Program-made: the position numbers and the translations under genes
Shown here: in pieces, positions 6,874 through 14,822 of the stretch
Layout of the letters: every line of letters starts with the position of its first letter
Numbering within the stretch: the stretch's first letter is position 1
Notes under the pieces: generated by a model
Database searches by the model: none
The model's input: the letters and a program-made list of their open reading frames with translations, nothing else
Told to the model about the DNA's origin: nothing
Origin: an uncultured Lachnospiraceae bacterium
GTDB lineage: Bacteria > Bacillota > Clostridia > Lachnospirales > Lachnospiraceae
Reading direction: 5' to 3'
Length of the DNA: 17,490 nucleotides
Assembly (NCBI GenBank): GCA_937965795.1
Contig: CALCMD010000012.1
Coordinates: 1 to 17,490, forward strand

Positions 6874-7362
6874 TTACTTTGCCTGCTTCTGATACGCCAT
6901 CCTCCTGCTGCCATCCTCCGCATAAATAATTCCGCAATAGGTGAACCCGTTTTTCTCCAGAAGCTTCTGCATCACCCGGTTTTCCCGGTGTGTGTCGATT
7001 TTCAAATTCTTACACTGTTCCAATGCCCAGGCAAGGCAGAAAGAGGCCGTTCCTTTTACCGTTCCATCCGAAATAATCCGATGCACCACCCCATAGGGGC
7101 GTTTCGAAAGCCACGTTCCGTCCTCGATCACCTCATAAGTGGCATCCTTTCCTTCTTTATAATAAAAAGCGCCTGTCACACGTCCGTCTTCTTCACAGAC
7201 ATAGACATTCCCCCCTCTGATATCCCCCTCTACCATTTCCCGCGGAGGATAGCTCGTCCCCCACTGATCAGGATTCCCGTGCTCCGCCATGAACCTTCTG
7301 GCATCTGCATACATTTCCATCAAAAGATTCAGTTCTCCCATTACTGCGTTCCGTATTTTCAT
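6874..7362 (-). CDS. GNAT-family N-acetyltransferase
   Basis: GNAT proteins transfer the acetyl group of acetyl-CoA to an amine; the substrate here is unknown. The 162-residue protein begins MKIRNAVMGELNLLMEMY. It contains an N-terminal NPDQWG...YPP segment typical of one GNAT subgroup, the HRIISDGTVKGTASFCLAWAL region where the CoA-binding motif A normally lies, and a C-terminal LEKNGFTYCGIIY (motif B-like). Motif A is degenerate compared with the usual R/Q-x-x-G-x-G/A. I chose the ATG at 7360-7362, which follows GGAGGAG; a TTG four codons earlier lies inside that ribosome binding site. The gene starts immediately after the T-run of the hydrolase terminator and has no visible promoter of its own. 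Confidence 0.85.
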   Translation of the reverse strand: MKIRNAVMGELNLLMEMYADARRFMAEHGNPDQWGTSYPPREMVEGDIRGGNVYVCEEDGRVTGAFYYKEGKDATYEVIEDGTWLSKRPYGVVHRIISDGTVKGTASFCLAWALEQCKNLKIDTHRENRVMQKLLEKNGFTYCGIIYAEDGSRRMAYQKQAK

Positions 7363-7372
7363 CTTCTCCTCC

Positions 7373-7410
7373 AAAAAAGGACCGACGCTTCTGCGTCAGT
7401 CCGTCTTTTT
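7373..7410. terminator. Bidirectional intrinsic terminator between the hydrolase and the GNAT gene
   Basis: GGACCGACGC (7379-7388) pairs with GCGTCAGTCC (7393-7402) over 10 bp (one G-T pair), with a TTCT loop. On the minus strand six T residues follow (plus-strand 7373-7378). On the plus strand GTCTTTTT follows (7403-7410). It is well formed for ending the hydrolase transcript. Its T-run directly joins the GNAT ribosome binding site. Confidence 0.9.
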
Positions 7411-8563
7411 AATAAAACCAGTGTGCTCCGATCTTCGTCCCTCTTCCTGCGCTTGTGTTAAAATACAGCGCTCCCGGAACCGGATTCTCACCGTTCAGAG
7501 CCGCCTGTGCCGCCTCATAGCAATCGCCTGGCGCACCGCTCGCTAAAACCTGATCCAGCCATCCGGTAATTGCCGGTGAAAACTGACCGCTCTGGTAAAT
7601 GACCTCACGGATGCTTCCCGGATAGGAACTGCTGGCGATGCGGTTCATAACGACTGCCCCGACTGCTACCTTTCCTTCCCTTGACTGGTTTCCAGCCTCG
7701 CAGTAAATCAATGCGGCCAGCAGCGATACATCGTCCGTACTTGCCGTGGTGACTGTCTCTTCCGAAGCAACAGAAGAACTGTCGGCCGGAGCCGTATTGG
7801 CCTCTCCTGTAGATTCCGGTGTTTCTGTCTGTGCGGCATCCGTACCGTCCGGCTCCTGATAGCTATCAGGCGTCTGCGCTTCCGTAGCTGCCGCCGTTTC
7901 ATCCGAAGTACCTGTATAAGCCCCGGCATCTTCTGCCGTATTCTGAGTATATTCCTTCTGCCAGTTCGACGCCGTATAGGTTCCGTCGCTCTCTCCATAG
8001 GAATCTGCCAGAGGAATCGCCTTCTCCAGAATCGTTGTTTTCTGCACATCCTCTGCCGGAACATACGCTACGGTCACATCATCCATCTGAACTGCGTACC
8101 ATGCGCCTTCCTTCTCCAAAAGCGTATACTCGCTGCCGCCCTTCGCTTTCTTCAAAACAGACGAGCAGCAGTCCGGTCTGGAAAACATATTCACGTCATC
8201 CCACGAAATTTCGACGCCCTGTGTTCCATACACGCCCGCAAGCTTCTTCGCCTCGTCTCCATATGCCAGAAATTCATCTTTTATGTATCCTTCGACACCG
8301 CCTGAAATCACGTGTGTCCATTCTTCTCCCCTCTCGATGACTTCTGCAACTCCAGCCTTCGGCAAATATCCCACAATTGCGCTCTCTGTCGATGCGTTTG
8401 CCCTGATATTTACCTGCGTGTTTACATTCGCCACCGCCGTGTAGCTCCATTTTGCATCATCTGTCTCTGTACCGGATGCTGCGAACACTGCCATAGAAGA
8501 AAGCATCGAGATTGTAGCCACGGATACTGTGCAACCGATTACAGATTTCATTTTACTCTTCAT
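7409..8563 (-). CDS. Secreted SH3-domain cell-wall hydrolase with SleB-type catalytic domain
   Basis: The predicted role is cleavage of peptidoglycan outside the cell. The 384-residue protein has a signal peptide (1 to about 29, ending AVFAAS) and two bacterial SH3-like domains (about 40-98, with VNIRANASTESAIVGYLP, and about 105-172). A low-complexity Thr/Ala/Glu/Asp-rich linker (about 180-278) follows, then a C-terminal Hydrolase_2/SleB domain (about 280-384). The domain has YCEAGNQSREGKVAVGA, whose Glu289 aligns with the catalytic glutamate of the family, and ends YFNTSA...IGAHWFY. Family members include spore-cortex lytic enzymes, but many Clostridia proteins with SH3 domains act in vegetative cells, so a sporulation role is not certain. 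The ATG has AGGAGG just upstream and a perfect sigma-A promoter, which also points to vegetative expression. Confidence 0.92.
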   Translation of the reverse strand: MKSKMKSVIGCTVSVATISMLSSMAVFAASGTETDDAKWSYTAVANVNTQVNIRANASTESAIVGYLPKAGVAEVIERGEEWTHVISGGVEGYIKDEFLAYGDEAKKLAGVYGTQGVEISWDDVNMFSRPDCCSSVLKKAKGGSEYTLLEKEGAWYAVQMDDVTVAYVPAEDVQKTTILEKAIPLADSYGESDGTYTASNWQKEYTQNTAEDAGAYTGTSDETAAATEAQTPDSYQEPDGTDAAQTETPESTGEANTAPADSSSVASEETVTTASTDDVSLLAALIYCEAGNQSREGKVAVGAVVMNRIASSSYPGSIREVIYQSGQFSPAITGWLDQVLASGAPGDCYEAAQAALNGENPVPGALYFNTSAGRGTKIGAHWFY

Positions 8564-8598
8564 ACAAACCTCCTGTGCAACTGTTTTTTCGGCAAAAT

Positions 8599-8676
8599 AT
8601 TACATTTTATTACGTTTTTCCCGAAATTGTTACATTTATATTACGTTTGTTACAATCGCATTATATATCGGTTACA
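8599..8676 (-). promoter_or_regulatory. Cluster of WalR/PhoP-like half-sites at the hydrolase promoter
   Basis: On the minus strand six same-direction half-sites occur: TGTAAC at 8676-8671, 8654-8649 and 8634-8629; CGTAAT at 8645-8640 and 8614-8609; TGTAAT at 8604-8599. Steps are 22, 9, 11, 20 and 10 nt, close to helical phase. The WalR consensus is two TGTWAH half-sites 5 nt apart; the 8645-8629 pair has that spacing with one mismatch. One site is in the promoter spacer and the others are at or after the transcription start, which would suit repression. Confidence 0.5.
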
Positions 8677-8688
8677 ATAGCTTGTCAA
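8660..8688 (-). promoter_or_regulatory. Consensus sigma-A promoter of the cell-wall hydrolase
   Basis: On the minus strand TTGACA (8688-8683), a 17-nt spacer and TATAAT (8665-8660) match consensus. The -35 box sits within a small inverted repeat (AGCTT/AAGCT, 8679-8691). The leader of about 90 nt is A/T-rich and ends in AGGAGG. Confidence 0.9.
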
Positions 8689-8696
8689 GCTTTTTG

Positions 8697-9476
8697 TTAT
8701 TTCTGCCTTCTCTGACGAAAAGCTTCATACATCAACACGGAAGACGCCACCGCCGCATTCAGCGACTCTACCCTCCCGCACATGGGAATCCGGATATATT
8801 CCTCTGCACATGCCGCCAGCCCGTCGGTCAGCCCGTTTCCCTCATTTCCGATCAGAAATCCACAGCTTTCCCGGTAGTCCGGCATATCATAAGCACGTTC
8901 GCCTTTCAGGTGCGCCGCATAAGAAACGATCCCTCTTTTCTTCAGCTCCTTCATCACATCCTTCAGATCCTCCACGTAGCAAAACGGCATCCGGTATATG
9001 GAACCCATCGTTGACCGTATGGCTTTCGGATTATAAAGATCTACTGTATCCGCACTCATGACGACGCCTGTCACTCCCGCTCCCTCCCCCGTCCGCAGGA
9101 TCGTCCCCAGGTTTCCGGGATCCTGAAGATTCTCCAAAAGCAAAAGCAAAGGGTTCTCCCCTGCAAGCACCTGTTCCAGCGCATAATGCTGCCTGCGGAC
9201 AACAGCCAGAATCCCCTGCGGCGTCTTTGTATCCGACACGCTCCGGAACACGCGCTCCTCCACGATCTCCACATTCCGGCGTCTTAAGATTTCCCGTGCT
9301 TCCTCTTTTTTCGAAAAAGTCTCTGACAGATAGATCTTTTCCACCAGCTCCCGCGGCGCCTCCCGGTACATCTTGAGTCCTTCTGCCACAAAAACATCCT
9401 GTTCCCTGCGTGCCTTTCCCTTTTTCTGTAACTGCACCAGGTTTTTCATCTGTGCATTTGATGTGCTCGTAATCAT
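8697..9476 (-). CDS. TrmH/SpoU-family RNA 2'-O-methyltransferase
   Basis: SPOUT-class enzymes of this family methylate ribose 2'-OH in rRNA or tRNA using S-adenosylmethionine bound in a trefoil knot. The 259-residue protein has an N-terminal substrate-binding domain (about 1-95, with VFVAEGLKM) and the C-terminal SPOUT domain. Motif 1 is ENLQDPGNLGTILRT (115-129), motif 2 is LIGNEGNGL (208-216), and motif 3 is IPMCGRVESLNAAVASSV (230-247). It resembles RlmB-like and YsgA-like proteins; the exact target nucleotide cannot be read from sequence. The ATG follows GGAGGG. It is the last gene of the co-directional run, 123 nt after the TrkA-like gene, with a large hairpin element in between. Confidence 0.93.
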   Translation of the reverse strand: MITSTSNAQMKNLVQLQKKGKARREQDVFVAEGLKMYREAPRELVEKIYLSETFSKKEEAREILRRRNVEIVEERVFRSVSDTKTPQGILAVVRRQHYALEQVLAGENPLLLLLENLQDPGNLGTILRTGEGAGVTGVVMSADTVDLYNPKAIRSTMGSIYRMPFCYVEDLKDVMKELKKRGIVSYAAHLKGERAYDMPDYRESCGFLIGNEGNGLTDGLAACAEEYIRIPMCGRVESLNAAVASSVLMYEAFRQRRQK

Positions 9477-9498
9477 ATTTCCCTCCGCTTAAAGTCCG

Positions 9499-9573
9499 AG
9501 GGGCCGCCGCAAATCCATGTTCCGCCTGATATGAAATCCATATAAGCCGGAAACAGGCTCTGCGGCAGCCCCT
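9499..9573. other. Nested hairpin element between the TrkA-like gene and the methyltransferase
   Basis: The outer arms AGGGGCCGCCGC (9499-9510) and GCGGCAGCCCCT (9562-9573) pair over 12 bp with one mismatch position that is a wobble on one strand. Inside, TGTTCCG (9519-9525) can pair with CGGAAACA (9548-9555, one bulge), and ATATG (9529-9533) with CATAT (9539-9543). An alternative inner pairing is GCCTG/CAGGC (9524-9528 and 9554-9558). The octamer AAATCCAT occurs twice within it. No strong T-run follows on the minus strand. I do not recognise a known RNA family. Confidence 0.5.
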
Positions 9574-9599
9574 GAAACCTTCAAAGTTTTTCTATTCTC

Positions 9600-10247
9600 T
9601 TACTTTATCTTCTTTAAATCTTCATTATTCCCTACGGTCAGAATAATCTGATGCTGTGCCAGCGGCTCATCCGGGTCCAGATTCGTATTGATCTGCTCGC
9701 CCTCACGCGCGGCAATGACATTAATTCCATAGCGGCATCTGACGTCCAACTGGCGCAGGCTCTTTCCTACCCAGGAATCGGGCACCTCAAGCTCTGCCAT
9801 GCTGTATGTGGAAGAAAGCTCGAACGTATCCATAAATTTTCCAAAAACCATGTTCCTCGCCACACGGGAACCCATCTCCCGTTCTGGAAGAATGACCTGA
9901 TCTGCCCCTATCTTTTTGAGTACCTCCGCATGGGTCTGAGACTCCGCTTTCGCCAGGACATAGGGAATCCCCGCTTCTTTTGAAAGAATTGTCGCCAGGA
10001 TGCTCGCTTCCATATCGCCGGAAACCGCTACCACCGCGCCATCCATATTGCCGATGCCCAGACTGTGGTAAATATCCTGATCCTTTACATTTCCCCTGAC
10101 TGCCAGGGTCACATCATTTGCAATATCCTCTACAATATCTCCGTTATTGTCGATCGCCAGTACTTCACAGCCATTCTTCGCCAGAGATACCGCCACGCTG
10201 TATCCAAACTTTCCCAGTCCGTATACGACAAATGATTTTGCTGCCAT
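9600..10247 (-). CDS. TrkA/KtrA-type potassium-channel regulator (RCK protein)
   Basis: These cytosolic proteins form rings on TrkH/KtrB potassium transporters and gate them in response to nucleotides. The 215-residue protein has an RCK_N Rossmann domain with VVYGLGKFG (7-15), an acidic residue at Asp33 at the end of beta-2 (AIDNN) for nucleotide ribose binding, and NMDGAVVAV (67-75). The RCK_C domain follows (about 145-212). Its length matches KtrA/KtrC. No KtrB or TrkH pore gene lies in the window, so the partner is elsewhere. The ATG is preceded by AAGGAGAG. It starts 23 nt after pfkA, probably in the same transcript. Confidence 0.92.
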   Translation of the reverse strand: MAAKSFVVYGLGKFGYSVAVSLAKNGCEVLAIDNNGDIVEDIANDVTLAVRGNVKDQDIYHSLGIGNMDGAVVAVSGDMEASILATILSKEAGIPYVLAKAESQTHAEVLKKIGADQVILPEREMGSRVARNMVFGKFMDTFELSSTYSMAELEVPDSWVGKSLRQLDVRCRYGINVIAAREGEQINTNLDPDEPLAQHQIILTVGNNEDLKKIK

Positions 10248-10270
10248 GTGCCTCTCCTTCTAAACGCTCT

Positions 10271-11245
10271 TTATACCGAAAGCGCTTTACTGATTTTCAC
10301 CTCATAATCATCAATATTCTTCTGCATCGCCAAAGCCTCATCAATGTCAAAATCGGTATACTGGCCGTTCTTATAGCCTACCACGCGGTTTGTCTTTCCC
10401 TCCGCCAGCAGATCCACCGCATAACCGCCCATCATGGAAGCAAATACGCGGTCACGGCAGGTCGGGCTTCCGCCACGCTGCATATGCCCCAGAATCGTCG
10501 CTCTCGTTTCCACACCGGTGGCGGCCTCGATACGGCGCGCCATACTTACGGAATGCCCGATTCCCTCCGCATTGATAATAATATGGTGCTTTTTCCCCCG
10601 TTTCCGGTTGTGAATGATATTATTAATCAGCTTCTGCTCGTCGTAATCGTAGGTCTCCGGCAGCAGAATATCCTCGGCTCCGTTCGCGATTCCACACCAA
10701 AGAGCGATATAGCCTGCATTTCGTCCCATAACCTCAATGATGCTGCACCGTTCATGAGAAGAAGCGGTATCCCGCACCTTATCAATCGCTTCCATCGCCG
10801 TATTTACCGCCGTATCAAAACCAATCGTATACTCGGTACATGCAATATCAAGGTCAATCGTCCCCGGCACCCCGACCGTATTAATTCCCTGTGCGGCCAG
10901 CTTCTGCGCCCCTGCAAAGGAACCGTCTCCTCCGATCACCACCAGTCCGTCGATCCCGTGCTTTCTGCAAACCTCCGCTCCCTGTCTCTGTCCTTCTTCC
11001 GTCCGGAATTCCGCACAGCGGGCCGTATACAGAATCGTACCCCCTCGTGAAATCGTATCGGATACGTCGCGGGCTGTCATATCAATAATCTCTTCATTGA
11101 GCAGTCCATTGTATCCCTTCCGGATGCCCTTTACCTGTAAACCTCTGGAAATCGCCCTGCGGACTACCGCCCGGATTGCTGCATTCATTCCCGGCGCATC
11201 ACCGCCGCTTGTCAATACCCCGATTGTTTTAATCTCTTTTGCCAT
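10271..11245 (-). CDS. pfkA: 6-phosphofructokinase (ATP-type)
   Basis: It phosphorylates fructose 6-phosphate to fructose 1,6-bisphosphate, the committed step of glycolysis. The 324-residue protein has the family fold with TSGGDAPGMNAAIRA (12-26), GYNGLL (44-49), GGDGS (105-109), GTIDLD (128-133), IGFDTA (141-146), MGRNAG (173-178) and MQRGGSP. Gly108 after Asp107 corresponds to the ATP-type rather than PPi-type state. The catalytic aspartate aligns with Asp131. The residue after it is Leu, where E. coli and B. subtilis have Asn (TIDND). The start at 11245 follows GGAGG; an extension to 11290 precedes that site and is rejected. It lies 59 nt after dnaE. Confidence 0.95.
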   Translation of the reverse strand: MAKEIKTIGVLTSGGDAPGMNAAIRAVVRRAISRGLQVKGIRKGYNGLLNEEIIDMTARDVSDTISRGGTILYTARCAEFRTEEGQRQGAEVCRKHGIDGLVVIGGDGSFAGAQKLAAQGINTVGVPGTIDLDIACTEYTIGFDTAVNTAMEAIDKVRDTASSHERCSIIEVMGRNAGYIALWCGIANGAEDILLPETYDYDEQKLINNIIHNRKRGKKHHIIINAEGIGHSVSMARRIEAATGVETRATILGHMQRGGSPTCRDRVFASMMGGYAVDLLAEGKTNRVVGYKNGQYTDFDIDEALAMQKNIDDYEVKISKALSV

Positions 11246-11304
11246 GCTTTTACCTCCGTAATCTCCGAGTGCTCCCGTGTACATACGCATAATTTTATAT
11301 CATT

Positions 11305-14300
11305 CTAATTCATTTTTCCCGGTTTTTCAATAGACTTTTCCACAACTTTTACATTGTCCCTTCCAAAATGACCCGTCAGCCTTTGCAGAAGTTCTTCGTT
11401 TATGGTAATCCCCCAGTTCTCGGACAGCCTCTTTACCATTCTTGGATTTCTCACATAGATCACGACACGGTCCCTGCCCTCTTCTTCCCGCAGAAATCCG
11501 TAAAGGTCGGACTCTTTCTTTGAAAACTCTTCCCTGTCCTGAAACTGTATCCACAGCTCTCTCGGTATGTCCGAAAAGTCCCATATTTTTTCACAGATGA
11601 GCTTACTGTCCTTTTCTTCCTCCCCGGAAACCCTTCCCTGCACAAACACCTTCCGGTCCTCCGTCAGAAGATGCCGGAATCTCTCATAATCTTTCGGGAA
11701 CACCACGACTTCCACCGTCCCCACCAGATCTTCCACGGTAAGAAACGCCATTGTCTTATTCGTCCTGGTGTATTTCACCGTCACGGCCGTAATCATACCT
11801 CCCACGATCACATGGGAATTATCCTCTGCTTTCGTATGTCCCGTTTCTTCATCCAGTACGAAATCCGAAGTCACTGCTGAAATATTTTTCCGCCACAGCC
11901 CCTCATAATCATCCAGCGGATGCCCGCTGACGTAGATTCCCAGCACTTCCTTTTCAAAGGCAAGAAGCTGCTCCTTCTCATACTCGCCCACATCCGGCAG
12001 GCGGATCTCATATTCCTTCTTTTCCTCCTCGCCGACCAGGTCAAACAGGGAAAGCTGTCCCGTCATGGCATATTTTTTCTCCTGGTTCACGCTGTCCATG
12101 ACGCGTACATAGATCATCATGAACTGCTTTCTCGTACCGCCCAGGCTGTCTAAAGCTCCGGATTTAATAAAGCTCTCAATCGTGCGCTTATTGACCTCTT
12201 TTCCGGAAAGTCTCTCAATAAAATCCTTCAGCGACCGGTACGCCCCGTGCGCCGCCCTCTCGGACACGATTGCATCAATGACCGGCCTGCCAATACTCTT
12301 AATCGCTGAGAGCCCATAGCGGATGTCTTTTCCATCTACAGAAAACCCGCTCTCTCCCCGGTTAATGTCCGGCGGCAGAATCCGGATTCCCATCTGGCGG
12401 CAGGAATAGATATACTCTGATACCTTTCTGGGATTATCAATCACAGAGGTCATCAGCGCCGCCATGAACTCCACCGGATAATAATATTTTAAATATGCCG
12501 TCTGATAAGAGACCACAGCATAAGCCGCCGCATGGGATTTATTGAACGCATACTTCGCAAAGTCAATCATTTCGTCATAAATCTTATTGGCCACCTTCTC
12601 CGGAATCCCGTTCTTTATGCAGCCCGGCACGCCTTCCTCTTCGTTTCCGTAAACAAAGTTCTGGCGCTCTTTCTGCATCACCGCCGCCTTCTTTTTGGAC
12701 ATGGCGCGGCGCAGAAGATCGCTTCTTCCCAGCGTATAGCCGCCTAAAGCCCGCACGATCTGCATTACCTGCTCCTGATACACGATACATCCATAGGTCG
12801 GTTCCAGAATCGGCACAAGCTCCGGACAGTCATACGTAATCTCCTCCGGATGGTTTTTCCCCCGGATATACTGGGGAATGAAGTCCATAGGCCCCGGCCG
12901 GTAAAGGGAAATTCCCGCAATGACGTCCTCCAGGCTCTGCGGCTTTAATTCCTTTATGAAATTTTTCATGCCCGCGCTTTCAAGCTGAAAAACTCCGTCT
13001 GTCCTTCCCGTGCCAAGCGAATCCAGAACCGCTTTATCGTTATAATTGATCGCATCCATATCAATGCTCTTTCCCGTGTTCTTTTCCGCCATCCGCACCG
13101 CATTCTGAATCACAGTCAGGGTACGCAGCCCCAGAAAGTCCATTTTCAGAAGCCCCAGCTCCTCCAGTGTCGTCATGGTAAACTGGGTGGTGATCGAACC
13201 GTCGCTGGCTCTGGAAAGCGGCACATATTCATCGACCGATTTCTGGCTGATCACTACGCCTGCGGCGTGCATGGAAGTGTGCCTCGGCAGCCCCTCCAAA
13301 CGTCTGGACATATCGATCAGGTGACGCACCTGCCCGTCCTCCTCATAGAGCTTGCGCAGCTCACTGTTCACCTCCAGCGCCTTGTCGATGGTGATATTCA
13401 GCTCCTGCGGAATCATCTTTGCGATCGAATCCACCATCGCATAAGGTAAATCCATGACACGCCCCACGTCGCGGATTACGCCCCGCGCCGCCAGCGTACC
13501 AAAGGTGACAATCTGTACCACACGGTCCTTCCCGTACTTGCGCACCACGTAATCGATCACTTCCTGACGTCTTTCAAAGCAGAAATCCACATCAATATCC
13601 GGCATAGACACGCGTTCCGGATTCAGGAAACGCTCAAACAGAAGATTATAACGCAGGGGGTCCAGCTTCGTAATCCCCAGCGTATATGCCACCAGGCTTC
13701 CCGCCGCAGAGCCGCGCCCAGGTCCTACCATAATATCGTGATCTCTCGCATATTTGATGAAATCCCACACAATCAGAAAATAATCCACATAACCCATCTG
13801 CCGGATGGTTCCAAGCTCATAGTTCAGTCTTTCGGTAAGCTCTTCCGTCACCGGATGATACCGCCGGGCAAGCCCGTCAAAGCAGAGCTTATTCAAATAT
13901 TCCCAGGAAGTATACCCCTCCGGCACATCATACTTCGGCAGCTTCGTCACGCCGAATTCGATCTCCACATGGCAGCGCATGGCGATTTTATGCGTATTTT
14001 CCAGCGCTTCCAGCGCATAAGGAAACAGCTTTTCCATCTCCTCCGGCGATTTCACGTAATACTGTCCGCCCTCATAGCGCATCCGGTCCTCATCCGCCAG
14101 CTTCTTCCCCGTCTGGATGCACAGAAGAATGTCATGCGGGTCCGCATCCTGCGCATACGTATAATGCACGTCATTCGTCGCCACCAGTTCAATTCCCAGC
14201 TCCCGGCTCATACGCAGAAGCTGCTGGTTCACGCTTTTCTGTTCCGGAATCCCATGATCCTGAAGCTCCAGAAAGTAATTCCCCTTTCCAAAAATATCCT

Positions 14301-14787
14301 CGTATTTCAGCGCCGAGCGTTTCGCTTCCTCATACATCCCCCGCACCAGATACCGCTGTACCTCGCCTGCAAGGCAGGCGCTCAGCGCAATGATTCCCTC
14401 GTGGTACTCACGCAGTACTTCCATATCCACACGTGGCTTATAATAAAAGCCTTCCACAAAGCCTTTGGACACAATCTTCATCAGATTCCCATAACCCGTA
14501 TTATTTTCCGCCAGCAGCACCAGATGATGATACCTGTCCTCCCCGCCGGAAGTTTCCTTATCAAAACGGGAATTTGGCGCCACATAGACCTCGCAGCCCA
14601 GCACAGGATTGATCCCCGCGGCCTTCGCTTCCCGGTAGAAATCAATGACTCCGAACATCACGCCATGATCGGTAATCGCCGCACTGTCCATCCCAAGCTC
14701 TTTGACCCTGGCAACATATTCCTTTATCTTATTCGATCCATCCAACAGACTATATTCCGTATGGACGTGCAAATGTGTAAAATTCAC
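11305..14787 (-). CDS. dnaE: DNA polymerase III alpha subunit, DnaE type
   Basis: This is a replicative C-family DNA polymerase; Firmicutes normally have both PolC and a DnaE. The 1160-residue protein has, in order: a PHP domain (1 to about 270) with LHVHTEYSLLDG and ITDHG; the polymerase core with the catalytic aspartates in PDIDVDF (396-402) and KMDFLG (Asp550); a helix-hairpin-helix region (about 810-880); an internal beta-clamp motif QLSLFD (911-916); and an OB fold (about 990-1060). All nine expected PHP metal ligands appear present (His7, His9, Asp16, His41, Glu66, His88, Cys138, Asp206, His208). The start is the GTG at 14785-14787, with AAAGGGG upstream. It follows the CPBP gene by 35 nt. 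Confidence 0.96.
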   Translation of the reverse strand: MNFTHLHVHTEYSLLDGSNKIKEYVARVKELGMDSAAITDHGVMFGVIDFYREAKAAGINPVLGCEVYVAPNSRFDKETSGGEDRYHHLVLLAENNTGYGNLMKIVSKGFVEGFYYKPRVDMEVLREYHEGIIALSACLAGEVQRYLVRGMYEEAKRSALKYEDIFGKGNYFLELQDHGIPEQKSVNQQLLRMSRELGIELVATNDVHYTYAQDADPHDILLCIQTGKKLADEDRMRYEGGQYYVKSPEEMEKLFPYALEALENTHKIAMRCHVEIEFGVTKLPKYDVPEGYTSWEYLNKLCFDGLARRYHPVTEELTERLNYELGTIRQMGYVDYFLIVWDFIKYARDHDIMVGPGRGSAAGSLVAYTLGITKLDPLRYNLLFERFLNPERVSMPDIDVDFCFERRQEVIDYVVRKYGKDRVVQIVTFGTLAARGVIRDVGRVMDLPYAMVDSIAKMIPQELNITIDKALEVNSELRKLYEEDGQVRHLIDMSRRLEGLPRHTSMHAAGVVISQKSVDEYVPLSRASDGSITTQFTMTTLEELGLLKMDFLGLRTLTVIQNAVRMAEKNTGKSIDMDAINYNDKAVLDSLGTGRTDGVFQLESAGMKNFIKELKPQSLEDVIAGISLYRPGPMDFIPQYIRGKNHPEEITYDCPELVPILEPTYGCIVYQEQVMQIVRALGGYTLGRSDLLRRAMSKKKAAVMQKERQNFVYGNEEEGVPGCIKNGIPEKVANKIYDEMIDFAKYAFNKSHAAAYAVVSYQTAYLKYYYPVEFMAALMTSVIDNPRKVSEYIYSCRQMGIRILPPDINRGESGFSVDGKDIRYGLSAIKSIGRPVIDAIVSERAAHGAYRSLKDFIERLSGKEVNKRTIESFIKSGALDSLGGTRKQFMMIYVRVMDSVNQEKKYAMTGQLSLFDLVGEEEKKEYEIRLPDVGEYEKEQLLAFEKEVLGIYVSGHPLDDYEGLWRKNISAVTSDFVLDEETGHTKAEDNSHVIVGGMITAVTVKYTRTNKTMAFLTVEDLVGTVEVVVFPKDYERFRHLLTEDRKVFVQGRVSGEEEKDSKLICEKIWDFSDIPRELWIQFQDREEFSKKESDLYGFLREEEGRDRVVIYVRNPRMVKRLSENWGITINEELLQRLTGHFGRDNVKVVEKSIEKPGKMN

Positions 14788-14822
14788 CCCGTACCCCTTT
14801 CTTTTGCTTTCCTTTGTCTGCT

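Noticed and set aside
8679..8695. Small inverted repeat AGCTT-GTC-AAGCT followed by TTTTT on the plus strand, as a terminator
   Set aside because: No plus-strand transcript ends here. The minus-strand methyltransferase would need a T-run on the other side, and the repeat contains the -35 box of the hydrolase promoter.
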